A DNA stretch of 64,000 nucleotides from Pedobacter psychrodurus (GCF_004331735.1 NZ_SJSO01000005.1:1-64000); one strand, 5' to 3'; shown: positions 15,357 through 24,848, counted from the stretch's first letter. Numbers and translations: made by a program. Notes: generated from the letters alone by a model not told the origin.

Positions 15357-16685
15357 TTAAAAATTATCATGTATATAAGTTACTATTCTTACCATTTCTG
15401 CACGTACTTCGGCAGTTGGTTTTACAAAGCTGTTGTTCATAAAAGAATAAATGTAGGTTTTACCCTTTTTTGTCAGTACATATCCACTTTGGTTATGAAT
15501 ACCGCCCAGCGAACCCGTTTTACCGTAAACAAAAGGATTTTCGGTTTTTGGGTAAGCGTTTTTTAAAGTGCCGCTTTTACCACCTGCAGGTAACAAACCA
15601 AAAAGCTTTTCTGGATTGTTTACCAGCCTATAAATAGAATCGAGAAGGTATACATTATCACGCGGAGTAAATAAATTCTGACGGGACAAGCCAGACCCAT
15701 CAGCCCATTTTACTTTATCGGGCAAAAAAGAAAGGTAGTTTTTCGTAATGTAATCAATGGCTTTCGTGGTACTTAATGTATCGCCAATCTGATTAGCACA
15801 AACCAATAACAAATGTTCGGCAATAAAATTATCGCTGGGTAGCATCATGTGTTTTAAAACCGAATCGCGCTTTGCGCCTGATAAAGTTTTAGCGTACGGG
15901 GGTATTTTAAGGTCGATAATACCTACAGGTTTGTGCAGGGTATCTGATAATATTTCGACGGTAACCTGTGCACTGGTTTTATATGGGTTTTGCTGGTTGT
16001 AGCCTGGTTGCACTGATACGGCGGGAAAATGAAAGCGATTGGTTAAAAAATCTCTGCTTACCTGAAAACTGCCGGTTTTTTTAGTAGAATCTATTTCGAA
16101 ACAGGGGGCAAAAACCTTTGGTTCAATATTGATTTTATTTGGACCAGCATAGGTAGAGGTAACCATGTTATCCATAATTGGCATCTCGGTAATTTCTGGC
16201 TGATAATAATAATCGTAATCATCCCAGGACCAGCCATCGCCAAAAAAACTACCCGAATATCGTCCGGCAGAAAAGAATAGCTTTTTATTCGACGCCAAAA
16301 GAAAATTGTACGCTGATTTGTCTTTTACTGCAAACTGTAAGAAAGCCGGATCTCCGGTACCCCAAAAAATCAATGAATCATTTCGCTCAATATATTTTAA
16401 AGCAGGCATTAAATCTGGCAGCATTTTTAAACTCGCAAAAAAAGTATAAAGTTTGGTATTAGATGCAGGTGTGAAATACTTATCAGCATCTTTCTGAAAA
16501 ACCATTTTTTTATCTGCCGGATTGTAAAGAGCGAAGCCAACCTGATATTGTTTGATTACCTGCGAATTTTTAAATTCTTTAGCTACTTTTTTTGAAATGA
16601 TTTTATTGGTTGAGCAACTTGTTAATAAACAAATAGATAGTGCAAAAGCAAGAAAAATAAAATTATGATTTTTTAAGGGAAACAT
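15357..16685 (-). CDS. dacB: D-alanyl-D-alanine carboxypeptidase/endopeptidase, PBP4 type (S13)
   Basis: 442 residues. A lipobox LLTSC makes it a lipoprotein (Cys24). The three penicillin-binding motifs are present: SxxK as Ser75-N-T-Lys78 in TPASNTKLY, SGLSRQN for SxN, and KTGSLGGI for KTG. Type C low-mass PBPs trim D-Ala from peptidoglycan stem peptides or cut crosslinks. It leads a minus-strand group with the GH18 gene, the oxoamine-like gene and the phosphatase, and is divergent from the aspartyl protease gene 52 bp away. Confidence 0.9.
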   Translation of the reverse strand: MFPLKNHNFIFLAFALSICLLTSCSTNKIISKKVAKEFKNSQVIKQYQVGFALYNPADKKMVFQKDADKYFTPASNTKLYTFFASLKMLPDLMPALKYIERNDSLIFWGTGDPAFLQFAVKDKSAYNFLLASNKKLFFSAGRYSGSFFGDGWSWDDYDYYYQPEITEMPIMDNMVTSTYAGPNKINIEPKVFAPCFEIDSTKKTGSFQVSRDFLTNRFHFPAVSVQPGYNQQNPYKTSAQVTVEILSDTLHKPVGIIDLKIPPYAKTLSGAKRDSVLKHMMLPSDNFIAEHLLLVCANQIGDTLSTTKAIDYITKNYLSFLPDKVKWADGSGLSRQNLFTPRDNVYLLDSIYRLVNNPEKLFGLLPAGGKSGTLKNAYPKTENPFVYGKTGSLGGIHNQSGYVLTKKGKTYIYSFMNNSFVKPTAEVRAEMVRIVTYIHDNF

Positions 16686-16737
16686 GTTCTAAATTTAGGA
16701 GGACATAATTATCAACTAATTTATTAAATTTAGTTTA

Positions 16738-17985
16738 ATGTTAACCAAATATAACCCTGTTGTAATAATCTGTTTACGCAAATTCACAATTTGTTTGGGG
16801 TTGGTATTTCTTGCTTTTTCTGGGTTTAGCCAGGAATTTCTTTTTAAAAGAAACCGGCAAAAACAGTCAATTTCTTTTAAGTGTATCAAAAACCTAATGA
16901 TTATTCCGGTATATGTAAATGGAAAGGGACCATTTGATTTTGTTCTCGATACCGGAGTTGGGCCAATGATTATTACCGATCCATCTATTATCGATTCGTT
17001 GAATTTTAGTAAGCTCCGTAAAATTAGAGTTTCTGGCCTTGGCATAGACACCGTTGAGGCCTATGTTTCTCAAAGTCTCGATGTTAAAGTAGGCAGTACA
17101 AGCATTGAGCGTATACCAACGGCAATCTTAAAAGAAGATCTCTTTAACCTGTCGGGGCATTTGGGACTGAAAATTTACGGCTTGTTGGGTTTCAGTTTTT
17201 TTAACAGCTTTATTGTTGATATAAGATATAGTGAAAATAGGCTGATTATTTACGATCACGATGCCAAAATTAAATACCGCGGAAAAAAAATACCCATTGA
17301 GATAGATAATCAGAAACCATATATTTTAGCCACGGTTGATGTTCCAGGCAGCAAAGCCGTTGAAGCCAGGTTTTTAATGGACACCGGAGCCAGCCATGCT
17401 TTATCGCTCGAAATGCTAAATGGAACCGAATTTCCGCAACCTGAAAAAAAAATCAAAGCAAATTTAGGGATGAGCCTCAGCGGTCAGATTAAGGGGCATG
17501 TTGGCCGTGTAGGCAAGTTTACTATAGGGGGCTACGCTTTTAAAGATGTTGTTGCCGGATTCCCTGATTTTAAGAGCATTGCGGATAAGATCGATTTATC
17601 AAAACGGAACGGAAATTTAGGCGCGGATTTACTGCGGAAATTTAATATTCAGTTTAACTACCAAGAGGGTTTTATTTATGTTAAGCCCAATGGTTTAAGT
17701 AAAGCCCCTTTCGAGCATGATATGGTAGGCATGGTGATTTATCTCGATCAGAAAGAGTATAAAAGGGTATTGATTGGCGAAATAGACGAAAATAGTCCGG
17801 CGGAAAAAGCGGGATTATGCCCTGATGATGAAATTATTGCGGTAAACTTCAAAAGCGTAGATGCCTATTCTTTAAACGAGCTTACCGAAATGTTTAAATC
17901 AAAAGCGGATAGAAATGTAATTTTTGAAATTTTTAGAGGCAATCAAGTCTATTTTAAAGTAGTTCGCCTTGAAAAGAGGATCTGA
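16738..17985 (+). CDS. Retropepsin-like aspartyl protease with PDZ domain, exported
   Basis: 415 residues. A signal-like segment (residues 14-31, ending GFSQ) is followed by two aspartyl protease half-domains: Asp71 in FDFVLDTGVGP and Asp215 in FLMDTGASH. A PDZ domain occupies about 325-410 (IDENSPAEKAGLCPDDEIIAVN). The gene therefore encodes both halves of a pseudo-dimeric protease in one chain, as in other Bacteroidota proteins of this type. Likely a periplasmic or surface protease; target unknown. Single-gene unit. Confidence 0.85.
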   Translation: MLTKYNPVVIICLRKFTICLGLVFLAFSGFSQEFLFKRNRQKQSISFKCIKNLMIIPVYVNGKGPFDFVLDTGVGPMIITDPSIIDSLNFSKLRKIRVSGLGIDTVEAYVSQSLDVKVGSTSIERIPTAILKEDLFNLSGHLGLKIYGLLGFSFFNSFIVDIRYSENRLIIYDHDAKIKYRGKKIPIEIDNQKPYILATVDVPGSKAVEARFLMDTGASHALSLEMLNGTEFPQPEKKIKANLGMSLSGQIKGHVGRVGKFTIGGYAFKDVVAGFPDFKSIADKIDLSKRNGNLGADLLRKFNIQFNYQEGFIYVKPNGLSKAPFEHDMVGMVIYLDQKEYKRVLIGEIDENSPAEKAGLCPDDEIIAVNFKSVDAYSLNELTEMFKSKADRNVIFEIFRGNQVYFKVVRLEKRI

Positions 17986-18013
17986 GCAGCGTAATTTTCC
18001 AGTTACAAAAGAA

Positions 18014-18040
18014 TTGTCGTGTAACAAGATTCTAACTTTA
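18014..18040 (+). promoter_or_regulatory. Likely promoter of the metalloprotease gene
   Basis: TTG at 18014-18016, 16-bp spacer, TAACTTTA at 18033-18040 (7 of 8 match to TAnnTTTG form apart from the last base). It lies 38 bp upstream of the ATG. Confidence 0.4.
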
Positions 18041-18077
18041 ACCTCTTATTATCAAGCAAACTAACTTTTATATACAC

Positions 18078-20594
18078 ATGAAGAAAAACTTTAAGGTACT
18101 TGCCCTTGCAGGTATCGTATTACTTGGTGTAGCCGGATCAGGTTCCGTATATGCTCAGAAAAAATCTAAAACGACAAAAGGAGCTGCTCCAGCTGCTCCA
18201 ACTACAGCTCCGGCAGCAGCCCCCAAAAAAGAAGGAATTAAACCATTTTCTGAAGTAATTACCGCAAAAGCCAGAACAACAAATGGTTTATTCAAAACAC
18301 ACAAAGTAGACGATAAATGGTATTTTGAGATACCAGATTCGATGATTAACCGCGAAATGCTTGTGGTTACCCGGTTGGCAAAAGTACCAGCAGGTGTAAA
18401 AGTTGGTAACCAGCAGTATGGTGGTGAACAATTAAATGAACAGGTATGGAAATGGGAGCGTAGAGGTAAACAGGTTTACATCCGCGTACCAAGCTATGCT
18501 ACTAAAGCCGATCCAAACAGCGATATGTACGAATCGGTACAAAACTCTAATCTTGCGCAGATTTTAGCCAGTTTTGAAATTAAAGCCTATAATAAAGATA
18601 CTACAGGTGTTGTGATTGACGTGACCGATTTTTATAACGGTGATGTAATGGCAATTGGCGCTACCGATCAGATCCGTAAGGCTTATAAAGTTACCATGTA
18701 CGATGCAACACGTTCTTATATCGATACGGTAAAAACTTTCCCTATTAATGTTGAAGTAAAAACAGCTAAAACATATCGTGCAGCAGAATCTCCAACCGAT
18801 AACAGTAATGGTGCAGTTACTTTCGAATTCAATACATCGATGTTATTATTGCCAAAAATCCCTGTAAAAGCCAGAATAATGGATAGCAGAGTTGGGTTTT
18901 TTGGTCAATCTCAGATTGATTATGGAAGCAACGCACAAAAGGCAGAGCGTACGGCCTACATTCACCGCTGGAATTTAGTTCCGAAAGATACAAACGCTTA
19001 CAAACGTGGCGAATTGGTAGAACCGTTAAAACCTATTGTAATTTATATCGACCCTGCAACACCAAAGAAATGGGTGCCATTTTTAATTCAAGGAATTAAC
19101 GATTGGCAGGTAGCATTCGAAGCCGCAGGTTTCAAAAATGCCATTATGGGTAAAGAGGCTCCAACCGCGCAGCAAGATCCTCAGTTCAGCGTAGAAGATT
19201 CTAGATATTCGGTTGTTCGTTATTTCGCATCAGATATTGCAAATGCTTATGGTCCGCATATTAGTGATCCACGTACCGGACAGATTTTAGAAACGCATAT
19301 TGGTTGGTACCACAATGTAATGAACCTATTGCGTAACTGGTATTTTGTACAAACTGCAGCCATTAATCCTGAAGTGCGTAAAGCTAAATTTACTGATGCA
19401 CAAATGGGCGAATTAATCCGTTTTGTTTCTTCACACGAAATTGGCCATACTTTAGGTTTACCACACAACTTTGGCTCAAGCTACGCTTACCCAGTTGATT
19501 CATTACGTTCAAAAGCATTTACGGATAAACATGGTACTGCACCATCGATTATGGATTATGCACGTTTTAACTACATCGCTCAACCTGGTGATGGCGTAAC
19601 CAAACTTCACCCTCAAATTGGAGAATACGATAAATGGGTAGTGAAATGGGGATATTCTTGGATTCCTGGAAACAAAACTGCAGAACAGGAAAAAGAAATT
19701 TTAGACCAGTGGACGTTGAAAAATGCAGGTAATCCTTTATATTTCTATGGCCGTCAAGGAACTTCATTAGATCCTCGTTTGCAGAGCGAAGATTTGGGCG
19801 ATAATGCCATGAAAGCAAGTACTTATGGTATTGCCAACCTAAAACGCATTTTACCTAATGTAGAAAAATGGACTTATCAAAAAGGAAAAGATTATAGCGA
19901 TTTAAAAGAAATCTACACTGAAATTGTTGGCCAGTTTAACCGTTATATGGGGCATGTGGCAACAAACGTTGGTGGGTTAAGCGAAAACTTTAAAACCTAC
20001 GATCAAAAAGGGCCAGTTTACGCCTATTTGCCTAAAGCAAAACAAAAAGAAGCCGTTACTTTTTTCAATCAACAATTATTTACTACGCCACTTTGGTTAA
20101 TCAGCAATGATCAGCTTAGTAAATTTGATAATGGTGTATTGTTAAACCGTATTAAAAGTGTTCAAGCGAATACTTTAGGCAACTTATTATCCGCTCCACG
20201 TATTGCACGTTTGTTAGATAACGAAACCAAAAACGGGGCAGCGAAAGCATACACCTTACCTGAATTGTTTACTGACTTAAGATCGTCGGTTTTTGTTGCA
20301 GGAAGAGCAGATGCATTTAAACGTAATTTACAACGTGCTTATGTAGACCGTTTACAGGATTTAATGACTAAAGAAGCAGAACTTCCGGTTGGATTCCCTG
20401 TCGATTATGCAGCAAGTTATGGTTTAACCCCAATCAATGTTGGCTTATCTGATATCAGGCCACTGGTTAGAGCAGAGTTGAAAACCTTATTGGCTACTAC
20501 AAAAGCTAGAGCAGTAGCAGGCGACGCCATTACCAAAGCACATTACGAAGATTTGAATATCAGAATTAAAGATATCTTAGATCCTAAGAAATAA
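18078..20594 (+). CDS. Large secreted zinc-dependent metalloprotease (DUF5117/DUF4953-like)
   Basis: 838 residues with a signal peptide (cleavage near VYAQ|KK) and an Ala/Pro/Thr-rich linker to about residue 52. His453-Glu454-x-x-His457-x-x-Gly-x-x-His463 (HEIGHTLGLPH) is the extended metzincin zinc motif, and the downstream SIMDYARFNY supplies the Met-turn. This size and layout match Bacteroidota proteins annotated as zinc-dependent metalloprotease with DUF5117 and DUF4953 regions. Probably exported to the periplasm or surface. A strong terminator follows at 20671, so it is monocistronic. Substrate unknown. Confidence 0.9.
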   Translation: MKKNFKVLALAGIVLLGVAGSGSVYAQKKSKTTKGAAPAAPTTAPAAAPKKEGIKPFSEVITAKARTTNGLFKTHKVDDKWYFEIPDSMINREMLVVTRLAKVPAGVKVGNQQYGGEQLNEQVWKWERRGKQVYIRVPSYATKADPNSDMYESVQNSNLAQILASFEIKAYNKDTTGVVIDVTDFYNGDVMAIGATDQIRKAYKVTMYDATRSYIDTVKTFPINVEVKTAKTYRAAESPTDNSNGAVTFEFNTSMLLLPKIPVKARIMDSRVGFFGQSQIDYGSNAQKAERTAYIHRWNLVPKDTNAYKRGELVEPLKPIVIYIDPATPKKWVPFLIQGINDWQVAFEAAGFKNAIMGKEAPTAQQDPQFSVEDSRYSVVRYFASDIANAYGPHISDPRTGQILETHIGWYHNVMNLLRNWYFVQTAAINPEVRKAKFTDAQMGELIRFVSSHEIGHTLGLPHNFGSSYAYPVDSLRSKAFTDKHGTAPSIMDYARFNYIAQPGDGVTKLHPQIGEYDKWVVKWGYSWIPGNKTAEQEKEILDQWTLKNAGNPLYFYGRQGTSLDPRLQSEDLGDNAMKASTYGIANLKRILPNVEKWTYQKGKDYSDLKEIYTEIVGQFNRYMGHVATNVGGLSENFKTYDQKGPVYAYLPKAKQKEAVTFFNQQLFTTPLWLISNDQLSKFDNGVLLNRIKSVQANTLGNLLSAPRIARLLDNETKNGAAKAYTLPELFTDLRSSVFVAGRADAFKRNLQRAYVDRLQDLMTKEAELPVGFPVDYAASYGLTPINVGLSDIRPLVRAELKTLLATTKARAVAGDAITKAHYEDLNIRIKDILDPKK

Positions 20595-20608
20595 TGACTG
20601 AATGAGTA

Positions 20609-20645
20609 AATGATTGAATGGATAGCAATACACCATTCAATCATT
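20609..20645 (+). repeat. Perfect 13-bp inverted repeat after the metalloprotease gene
   Basis: AATGATTGAATGG (20609-20621) and CCATTCAATCATT (20633-20645), 11-nt loop. It has no T tract, and precedes the true terminator by 25 bp. Confidence 0.6.
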
Positions 20646-20670
20646 CAAAATTCCCTCATTTAATCATTAA

Positions 20671-20710
20671 AAAAGCGGAGCGATCATTAAATTGATCGCT
20701 CCGCTTTTTT
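20671..20710 (+). terminator. Strong intrinsic terminator
   Basis: Perfect 16-bp stem AAAAGCGGAGCGATCA (20671-20686) and TGATCGCTCCGCTTTT (20693-20708), loop TTAAAT, then a T run. The flanking A tract makes it potentially bidirectional. Confidence 0.9.
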
Positions 20711-20789
20711 GTGTATTCATTTGTATAATTCTTGATGCTTTAAGCTAAACACACAACAGTTTTTTAATTTTATGATCAAAACGGCTATT

Positions 20790-21665
20790 ATGCTTAAAAA
20801 ATTATTATTTGCCACTGCCTTATTTACGTACAGTTTATCTGCTTTTGGCCAAAGTGCAGATTCGTTAACGATTGTAAAAACCAAATGGCATAAAAATAGA
20901 ATTGCCAAACAGGTGGTTTTATTCCGGCATCACTTTGATCAGAAAAATCTTTTCGCTGCAAATGAAAACATTTCGTTTTTAGAAATAAAAAATACTGGCC
21001 GCAAGGCGGTTTTTGCCTTCGGGGCAGAAGAAAAAGAACTAATTACTACCAGTAATTTTGGATTACGAAATACCGCCATTGCTGCGGTAAATGGCAATTT
21101 TTTCGATGTAAAAAACGGAGGATCGGTAGATTTTGTTCGCGTTAATGGAAAAGTCATTAATACTAACCGCCTGGATAAAAATGGAAATCGGGCAAGGCAT
21201 CAGGAAGCAGCGGTTGTAATTGAAAACGGAAAAATTTCGATCAAAAAGTGGGATGGAACAACCGACTGGGAAACAAAAATAACCGCTCAAGATGTTCTGT
21301 TAAACGGCCCTTTATTAACTTTAAACGATGTTGATGAAACGCTAGATAGGACCGGCTTTAACCGTTTGCGCCATCCGCGTACCTGCCTGGGTATAAAGCC
21401 GAATGGAAGGGTAATTTTGTTAACTGTTGATGGGAGAAATGAAAACTCTGCAGGCATGAGCTTATTCGAGCTAACAAAATTAATGCGTTGGCTCGGCTGT
21501 ACTAGTGCCATTAATTTTGATGGTGGTGGTTCTACAACCTTGTGGGTGAATGGAATGCCTGATAATGGTATTGTCAACTATCCAACGGATAATAAAAAAT
21601 GGGACCATGAAGGGCAGCGCAAAGTAGCTAACGTCATTTTGGTGAAAAAACAAGCCCGGAGATAA
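20790..21665 (+). CDS. Phosphodiester glycosidase family protein (NAGPA/DUF2233)
   Basis: 291 residues from the ATG at 20790, which opens a clean signal peptide (MLKKLLFATALF...AFGQ); an ATG at 20772 is also possible. AAVNGNFFDVKNGG and LLTVDGRNENSAGMSLFELTKLMRWLGCTSAINFDGGGSTTLWVNG are hallmark blocks of the NAGPA fold, where GRxxxSxG(M)S and FDGGGS form the active site. The family removes GlcNAc from phosphodiesters or acts on exopolysaccharide. Exported; natural substrate here unknown. Confidence 0.88.
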   Translation: MLKKLLFATALFTYSLSAFGQSADSLTIVKTKWHKNRIAKQVVLFRHHFDQKNLFAANENISFLEIKNTGRKAVFAFGAEEKELITTSNFGLRNTAIAAVNGNFFDVKNGGSVDFVRVNGKVINTNRLDKNGNRARHQEAAVVIENGKISIKKWDGTTDWETKITAQDVLLNGPLLTLNDVDETLDRTGFNRLRHPRTCLGIKPNGRVILLTVDGRNENSAGMSLFELTKLMRWLGCTSAINFDGGGSTTLWVNGMPDNGIVNYPTDNKKWDHEGQRKVANVILVKKQARR

Positions 21666-21735
21666 ACCTGCATCTATAACAACCATGTTTAGCTCTGGTT
21701 AAAAAAACTTATTTTAGCCAAAGATTTTTGTTAAA

Positions 21736-22662
21736 ATGATTAAAAATACGATATACTTTTTCTTTTTTGTGCTGATGCTTTCTGCCTGTAAGTTTGGCTC
21801 TAAAACCAGCGATCCAACTTTAAGAGATTTTACTTTCGAGCCTGTAAAAGGCATCCGTTACCAAGAGGTAAAACGCCGGTTTAAAAACGGACTCTCTTTT
21901 AACGGAGAAGGTTTTATGCAAAAACCATCTTGGATCATTGAGGTAGTTAAAGAAGATACCATGTCGGCCTGGAGTCCACAGAAGCAAAGAATGCAAAAAT
22001 TCTACATGCAGTACGATCATGGAAATGTATATAATTTTGCTGCCGAATTTTTTAAAGTAAAACATATCAGTAAAGATAGTTTGGTTTTTCAGCGCATTCA
22101 GGTTGATGGAAGGGTAATTGCTGCCGATTTACGCTCGGATGTAAACATGACTTTTTACGCACAGGATTACATTAAAAATAAATTAAAAACTTCGGCAGCT
22201 GACCTACAAAAACCGACCAAAGCTGATACTGCTTTTATTGAGAAACGCTCAGCTAGGGTTAACTCGAATAGCGATAGCGCTTTTGCCGCTACAGACCCTG
22301 TTCAATTTATTCCTAAAAGTAAAATTGTAAGGGTAGAAAAAATTAGTACAGTAGACAGGGCAAATAATAGAACCGAGGCTTACGATTATATGTTTCCACA
22401 GTATATTATTCGGATAGACCGGGCTTATAAAGATTTTGCCTACCAGGTTGCCGCGGTTGTCGATTTTCAGGGAGGGATACATGTAAAAACGATTTATAAT
22501 GTACTTCCCGAAAATGCTGAAGCTAAGAAAAAAGTGGCTCAGGGAATAGCCGATATTTATGTTAGAAACCTTTTTAATGTTGCTCCAGGAACTACGCTGG
22601 GGATTCCGCATAATAGCGAAATTACTTTAACAATAATTGGGAAGGTAATTAAAAGGCCTTAG
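21736..22662 (+). CDS. Lipoprotein of unknown function
   Basis: 308 residues; signal peptide with lipobox MLSAC (Cys18). I recognise no catalytic motif. The middle (about 155-185) is rich in Lys, Ala and Ser. The C-terminal part has alternating beta-like segments ending ITLTIIGKVIKRP. It begins 70 bp after the phosphodiester glycosidase gene on the same strand and may be co-transcribed. Likely anchored to the periplasmic face of a membrane. Confidence 0.75.
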   Translation: MIKNTIYFFFFVLMLSACKFGSKTSDPTLRDFTFEPVKGIRYQEVKRRFKNGLSFNGEGFMQKPSWIIEVVKEDTMSAWSPQKQRMQKFYMQYDHGNVYNFAAEFFKVKHISKDSLVFQRIQVDGRVIAADLRSDVNMTFYAQDYIKNKLKTSAADLQKPTKADTAFIEKRSARVNSNSDSAFAATDPVQFIPKSKIVRVEKISTVDRANNRTEAYDYMFPQYIIRIDRAYKDFAYQVAAVVDFQGGIHVKTIYNVLPENAEAKKKVAQGIADIYVRNLFNVAPGTTLGIPHNSEITLTIIGKVIKRP

Positions 22663-22710
22663 TAATCTGCTATTTACAAAATTTTAACGTTAAAAAAATG
22701 TTAAAATTTA

Positions 22711-22740
22711 TTTTGATTTTAAAAATTAAAACTTACCTTG
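22711..22740 (+). promoter_or_regulatory. Promoter of the cold shock gene
   Basis: -33 TTTTG (22711-22715), 18-bp spacer, -7 TACCTTG (22734-22740, one T short of the consensus). It lies 26 bp before the start codon and fixes the start at 22767 rather than an in-frame ATG at 22698 upstream of the promoter. Confidence 0.55.
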
Positions 22741-22766
22741 CATACTTAATTTTAATATTTAATACA

Positions 22767-22958
22767 ATGCAAGAAGGCACAGTAAAATTCTTCAATGTAA
22801 CTAAAGGTTTTGGCTTTATCGTACCTGCGAATGGCGATAGCGAAATTTTTGTTCATTCAACAGGTCTTATCGACGAAATCCGTGAAAACGACAAAGTACA
22901 GTACGAAGTTGCTAACGGTAAAAAAGGCTTAAATGCCGTTAATGTGAAAGTAATTTAA
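22767..22958 (+). CDS. Cold shock domain protein
   Basis: 63 residues, the usual minimal CSD length. GTVKFFNVTKGFGFIVP contains RNP1 (KGFGFI) and EIFVHSTGL contains RNP2, the single-stranded nucleic acid binding motifs. The common sequence is KFFNxxKGFGFI, so only minor changes are seen. It acts as an RNA chaperone in the cytoplasm. Own promoter and terminator, monocistronic. Confidence 0.95.
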   Translation: MQEGTVKFFNVTKGFGFIVPANGDSEIFVHSTGLIDEIRENDKVQYEVANGKKGLNAVNVKVI

Positions 22959-22978
22959 TTTATTTATCATATTTACAG

Positions 22979-23014
22979 AGAAGGCTGCTTTCTTACGATG
23001 GCGGCCTTTTTTTT
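22979..23014 (+). terminator. Terminator after the cold shock gene
   Basis: AAGGCTGC pairs with GCGGCCTT (one mismatch/bulge) around TTTCTTACGATG, followed by TTTTTTTG. Confidence 0.75.
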
Positions 23015-23063
23015 GTTTTATTTTTCGCTGTCTGAATTCATTCAGGATCTATTCTCACTTATT

Positions 23064-23549
23064 ATGACCTACTACTTTATTGTTCCTGGTTTGGGTAATT
23101 CAAGCCCAGATCATTGGCAAACTCATTTCGAAAAATCTGGAGATCATTTTATCCGAATTAATCAGCGAGAATGGGATGAACCTGTAAGCAAAGATTGGAT
23201 TGAAACGATCGATCAGGGCCTTTTGGGGTATGATTTGGACGATGTAGTTTTAATTGGCCACAGTTTAGGCTGTGCAATCGCCAATTGGGCAAAACAATAT
23301 CAAAAGAAAATTAAGGGCGCATTATTGGTAGCACCCAGCGACTTGGAAGCGCCGCGTTATACTTTCGATACGGTAGGTTTTGATCATGTACCTTTGGATA
23401 AAATAAACTTTAAAACCATAGTTGTGGCCAGTTCTAACGATGAGTGGGTAACATTAGAAAGAGCTGAGTTTTTTGCTGAGAACTGGGGAAGCGAATTTAT
23501 TAATATCGGCAATGCAGGCCATATTAAATGCCGATGCAGGATTTGGTGA
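23064..23549 (+). pseudogene. RBBP9/YdeN-type serine hydrolase, frameshifted near the C-terminus
   Basis: 161 residues from the ATG at 23064 (MTYYFIVPGLGNSSPDHWQ); an upstream in-frame ATG at 22998 lies in the cold-shock terminator. Alpha/beta hydrolase fold with nucleophile motif GHSLGCA, Asp in SSNDEWV and catalytic His in GHI. After GHI the frame breaks. Removing one A from the AAA at 23526-23528 restores NADAGFGEWPKGLEILKTLG and a stop at 23587-23589, as expected for the family. All triad residues precede the shift, so a shortened product could retain some fold. Recent mutation or a sequencing error in a short A run are equally possible. Confidence 0.75.
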
Positions 23550-23684
23550 GTGGCCAAAGGGATTGGAAATTTTGAAAACTTTGGGGTAAAATTTGTCTTG
23601 CGGAGTTCCCGCAGATTTCGCGAAAGGCGCAGATGACATAAATCTGCGTAAATCATTTTGATCTGCGGGAGCTATTTAGCTTTC

Positions 23685-24167
23685 CTACTTCTGAGCCGCT
23701 TTTTTCCTTAAAAACTGATCAAGAAAAATTAATCCGATCACCAGATCTGCAAAAAGAAAGGCATAAATAGCTGTAGGCGTAATGTATTTCTCTAAATGGA
23801 AATCGAAATTCACCTTCAAATCGAATTGAGGCATTTTGAGGTTAGCGTTATAAAACACATAACCCAATAATGCTAGTAGCGAGATCACGAAAAAGCCCCC
23901 AATGCTGTAAATAATTTTTTTGTCGACCTTTGTTTTCATCGCTACCGGGGCAGGAGCTAAAGCAATAATTTCCATTACATTCCTATTGAAAGACATGGAA
24001 GGTTCATCAAGATCGAGCGCATTAAAAACTAAATTAAGCTTTAGCAGATCCTCGTACTGCGATTTAATCTTAGCATTAGATTCAATTTTTTCTTCGATGG
24101 CTTTTTTTGAAGAATCATCCAAATTCCCATCTATATAATCCCAAAGCTGTTGTTCTATTGTATTCAT
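23685..24167 (-). CDS. Membrane protein, likely anti-sigma factor of the adjacent ECF sigma
   Basis: 160 residues. The N-terminus MNTIEQQLWDYIDGNLDDSSKKAIEEKI resembles the helical sigma-binding region of Bacteroidota anti-sigma factors. Two membrane segments follow at about 86-107 and 130-151, with a short loop between. Its ATG overlaps the sigma stop by 4 bp, so the pair is translationally coupled. No zinc-binding HxxxCxxC motif was seen. The anti-sigma role is inferred from position and N-terminal style. Confidence 0.65.
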   Translation of the reverse strand: MNTIEQQLWDYIDGNLDDSSKKAIEEKIESNAKIKSQYEDLLKLNLVFNALDLDEPSMSFNRNVMEIIALAPAPVAMKTKVDKKIIYSIGGFFVISLLALLGYVFYNANLKMPQFDLKVNFDFHLEKYITPTAIYAFLFADLVIGLIFLDQFLRKKAAQK

Positions 24168-24745
24168 AGTAACTCCTTTACTTCATCTTTTAACAAATAT
24201 TGTAATTTTTCTTTAAGTCTTTGCCTGGCCCTATGCAACTTTACTTTAATGGTGTTGGGTTCCATGTGCAGCGCTTCACCAATTTCTTCTAAACTCTGTT
24301 CGCCTTTATAAAATAGCGTAATAATAGCGGCATCGTCTGGTAAAAGCTGGGTAATGGCAATATTTAAAAAAGCATGGCTATCCTGCTTCTCGTAACCATT
24401 AGCGTTAAAGCTCGAGGTCTGGTTTTCGAGCTGTAAAATGGTACTTTCATCATGTATTGATGTGGTATCTAAGCGGTTTTTCCTTAAAAAAGTCATCGCC
24501 GTAGTATACGTTATCGTGTACAGCCAGGTACTAAATTTAGCCGTTTGTTTAAAGGTACCCAATGCTTTATATGATTTTACAAAGCAATCCTGCGCAATTT
24601 CTTCTGCATCTTCCCTGTTTTTCGAAAACCTTAAAGCAAGCGTAAATACAAACCGCTGATGGCGTTTTACCAACAAAGCATACTGATCGGTTTCGCCGTT
24701 CAATACATTCTGGATCAGCTCTAAATCTGTAGGTTTTTGCTCCAT
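24164..24745 (-). CDS. ECF RNA polymerase sigma factor
   Basis: 193 residues with sigma region 2 (HQRFVFTLALRFSKNREDAEEIAQDCFVKSYKALGTF, then FSTWLYTITYT) and region 4 (LPDDAAIITLFYKGEQSLEEIGEALHMEPNTIKVKLHRARQRLKEKL). No region 1 or 3, as for ECF factors. It directs RNA polymerase to a small regulon, controlled by the coupled membrane protein. A TATCTTTA element at 24766-24773 on the minus strand may be its housekeeping promoter. Confidence 0.93.
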   Translation of the reverse strand: MEQKPTDLELIQNVLNGETDQYALLVKRHQRFVFTLALRFSKNREDAEEIAQDCFVKSYKALGTFKQTAKFSTWLYTITYTTAMTFLRKNRLDTTSIHDESTILQLENQTSSFNANGYEKQDSHAFLNIAITQLLPDDAAIITLFYKGEQSLEEIGEALHMEPNTIKVKLHRARQRLKEKLQYLLKDEVKELL

Positions 24746-24848
24746 GTTTAGCAGTAAGACTACATTAAAGATAGGTAGGTTACACGTGAAACATAATTAA
24801 ATAATCTTCTATTGCGCTCGACAGCAAATAGATTAGATGTTTTAGGTT

